A stretch of DNA of 8,038 nucleotides from Bacteroidota bacterium (GTDB lineage: Bacteria; Bacteroidota; Ignavibacteria; Kapaibacteriales; Kapaibacteriaceae): the NCBI GenBank assembly GCA_003488525.1, contig DNLG01000093.1, forward strand, positions 1 through 8,038. The letters are read 5' to 3'. Numbering within the stretch: the first letter of the stretch is position 1; each line of letters begins with the position of its first letter. Positions 6,813-8,038 of the stretch are shown here, in pieces. Position numbers and translations under genes: made by a program. The notes under the pieces were generated by a model. That model searched no databases. It was not told the origin of the DNA and worked only from the letters and a program-made list of their open reading frames with translations.

Positions 6813-6813
6813 C
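6794..6813 (+). repeat. 10-bp tandem duplication creating the stop/start overlap between two genes
   Basis: AATGCCTGAC occurs twice without a gap, at 6794-6803 and 6804-6813. The second copy carries both the ATG of the kinase (6805-6807) and the TGA of the upstream gene (6810-6812). With one copy removed, the upstream frame runs directly into the kinase frame and gives one 591-residue protein. Confidence 0.9.
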
Positions 6814-7332
6814 GTGGTCTGGATAACGGGTTTATCCGGTGCAGGGAAATCAACCGTCGCAAAAGCTCTTGTCGGCCGTCTACAGCAAGCAGGCCGGCCT
6901 GTTGTATTCCTCGACGGGGACGAGCTCAGGGCCGTATTCAGCCACGCAGTCCCATCTGCTGATGGACATAGTCGAGAGCAGCGACTGGAGCTAGCCCTAA
7001 TGTACGCACGGCTGTGCAAGCTCTTGGCACAGCAAGGCTTATGCGTGGTTATTGCAACGATCTCGATGTTTCGAGAAGTTCATTCATGGAATAGAGAGAA
7101 CATTCCTGGATATTTTGAGGTCTATCTCAAAGTACCCATCGATGAGTTGCGTAGGCGGGACCCGAAAGGGATTTATCGAAGGTTTGCTGACGGCGACGTG
7201 AAGAATGTTGCGGGATTGGATCTCAAGGTTGATGAACCGGCCCGACCGGACGTTATTGTCGATCATGCTGACGCAAGAACAGTAGAAGAAGCAGTGGATG
7301 AAATTATTCAACGAATCCAAGAGGCACAATGA
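6805..7332 (+). CDS. Adenylylsulfate-kinase-like (CysC-fold) kinase, probably with a non-APS nucleotide substrate
   Basis: This 175-residue P-loop kinase has an APS-kinase layout. It shows WITGLSGAGKST with Walker A at 9-17, VVFLDGDELR (33-42), CVVIATISMFR (80-90), WNREN (95-99), YFEVYLKVPIDEL (103-115), RDPKGIY (118-124) and KNVAGLDL (133-140). True APS kinases read KNFTGI near the last motif, where the Phe stacks on the APS adenine; here it is Val135. The usual LGF segment after the DGD motif and the SPYE-P segment are also absent. This argues against sulfate assimilation. A known relative in a capsule locus is Campylobacter Cj1415, which phosphorylates the 3'-OH of cytidine diphosphoramidate in O-methyl phosphoramidate synthesis; I infer a similar CDP-linked substrate, without proof. 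The start uses the second copy of the tandem repeat, and the stop overlaps the methyltransferase ATG (ATGA). Confidence 0.85.
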   Translation: MPDVVWITGLSGAGKSTVAKALVGRLQQAGRPVVFLDGDELRAVFSHAVPSADGHSREQRLELALMYARLCKLLAQQGLCVVIATISMFREVHSWNRENIPGYFEVYLKVPIDELRRRDPKGIYRRFADGDVKNVAGLDLKVDEPARPDVIVDHADARTVEEAVDEIIQRIQEAQ

Positions 7333-8038
7333 AAACGGAATGGGATTACACGACACTGGCAGACGCATACCTTAAGCGCCCTGACTATGCAGAGGCGGCC
7401 ATTGGCGCTATGATTGCAATTGCGGGTGTGGGTGGTACAGCGCCGGTTTGTGATGTCGGCGCTGGGGTTGCTCATCTTACGTTGATGTTGGCTGAACGCG
7501 GATTTACGGTTGCAGCCGTTGAACCCAACGACGCGATGCGGAATAACGGGATTCTGCGAACACAGAGATTCAATAATGTTCAATGGTACGAAGGCACAGG
7601 CGAAGAAACGGGTCAGGATAGCCTTGCGTTCGATTTGGTGACATTCGGAAGCTCGTTCAACGTGTGTGATAGGTCCAAAGCCCTTATTGAGACTGCTCGA
7701 ATTCTCAAGGAGCGAGGATGGTTCGCATGCATGTGGAATCATCGCGATCTGAGTGATCCTATCCAGTCTGAAATTGAGCGAATCATTAAAAGTCATGTAT
7801 CGTCGTACGGATATGGCACTCGGCGTGAAGATCAAACGGCCGTGATCAATGCAAGTGGGTTGTTCGGCCCGGTTGTTCATCTGGACTCACAAGTGATGCA
7901 TGTGCAGTCTATAGATGAATGTGTAGAGGCATGGCGTTCACATGCAACATTGGAACGTCAAGCAGGAGATTCTTTCGCAGTTGTAATTGCGTCCATCCAA
8001 GAGTTTCTGGTTGGCCTTGGGAAGCAACACATTGAGAT
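7329..8038 (+). CDS. Class I SAM-dependent methyltransferase, N-terminal part (3' end outside window)
   Basis: The frame is open from the ATG at 7329 to the right edge, giving 236 residues of a longer protein. It starts MKTEWDYTTLADAYLKRPDY. SAM-binding motif I follows as CDVGAGVAHL (41-50), then the acidic beta-2 end AVEPNDAM (63-70, with E65 expected to hold the ribose), and FDLVTFGSSFNVCDR as motif IV. ACMWNHRDL and AWRSHATLERQAG follow in the substrate-side region. It is a small-molecule or sugar-type O-methyltransferase rather than a DNA or rRNA enzyme. The ATG overlaps the kinase stop, so the two are translationally coupled and probably act in one pathway. The general pattern reminds me of methyltransferases in capsule O-methyl phosphoramidate loci (Cj1419/Cj1420), but I cannot align them here. 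Methylation of a sugar hydroxyl or a phosphate group is equally possible. Confidence 0.88.
   Translation, partial: MKTEWDYTTLADAYLKRPDYAEAAIGAMIAIAGVGGTAPVCDVGAGVAHLTLMLAERGFTVAAVEPNDAMRNNGILRTQRFNNVQWYEGTGEETGQDSLAFDLVTFGSSFNVCDRSKALIETARILKERGWFACMWNHRDLSDPIQSEIERIIKSHVSSYGYGTRREDQTAVINASGLFGPVVHLDSQVMHVQSIDECVEAWRSHATLERQAGDSFAVVIASIQEFLVGLGKQHIE

Noticed and set aside
6480..7019. 179-codon minus-strand open frame across the TagF-like/kinase junction
   Set aside because: It is antisense to two genes with strong motifs; its Cys/Arg/Ser-rich translation looks like a shadow.
6805..7332. Sulfate-assimilation role for the CysC-like gene
   Set aside because: No cysD/cysN/cysH-type neighbours are present and APS-binding residues are missing; the context is polysaccharide synthesis.
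7308..7880. 190-codon minus-strand open frame
   Set aside because: It is antisense to the methyltransferase, whose SAM motifs are convincing; the reverse translation shows no family features.

Overview
The window is an internal part of a surface-polysaccharide (O-antigen or capsule) biosynthesis locus, most likely from a Gram-negative proteobacterium. The evidence is gene content: glycosyltransferases, a flippase-like membrane protein, a nucleotide-aminosugar cassette and phosphoryl-decoration genes. The species cannot be named. The left end is GC-rich (41 of 60 bases in 1-60), while later genes are much lower (25 of 60 in 2401-2460). This is the usual look of a polysaccharide locus assembled by transfer into a GC-richer genome.

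Layout. (1) 1-2737, plus strand: the C-terminal part of a GT4 glycosyltransferase, a UPF0104/flippase-like membrane protein interrupted by an in-frame amber codon, and a second GT4-like glycosyltransferase whose E-x7-E motif is degenerate. (2) 2777-5290, minus strand: three genes read in the order sugar 3,4-ketoisomerase (QdtA/FdtA type), N-formyltransferase (QdtF/WlaRD type) and PLP aminotransferase (QdtB/FdtB type). Given dTDP-4-keto-6-deoxyglucose from RmlA/RmlB elsewhere, they would make dTDP-3-formamido-3,6-dideoxyhexose. The residues favour Qui3NFo slightly over Fuc3NFo. (3) 5291-5546: a divergent intergenic region with an 11-bp inverted repeat. (4) 5547-8038, plus strand: a tightly coupled set of a TagB/TagF-like phosphotransferase, a CysC-like (APS-kinase-fold) kinase and a SAM methyltransferase that runs off the right edge.

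The most interesting part is the right-hand module. The CysC-like kinase lacks the phenylalanine that normally stacks on the adenine of APS. It is coupled to a methyltransferase and sits beside a protein of a family that uses CDP-linked donors. This resembles part of the Campylobacter O-methyl phosphoramidate capsule pathway (cytidine diphosphoramidate kinase plus methyltransferases). The diagnostic genes, glutamine kinase and its cytidylyltransferase, would have to lie outside the window, so this is a hypothesis. A 10-bp tandem duplication supplies both the stop of the TagF-like gene and the start of the kinase; without one copy the two would be a single fused reading frame.

No rRNA, tRNA, CRISPR array, insertion sequence or integrase was seen.
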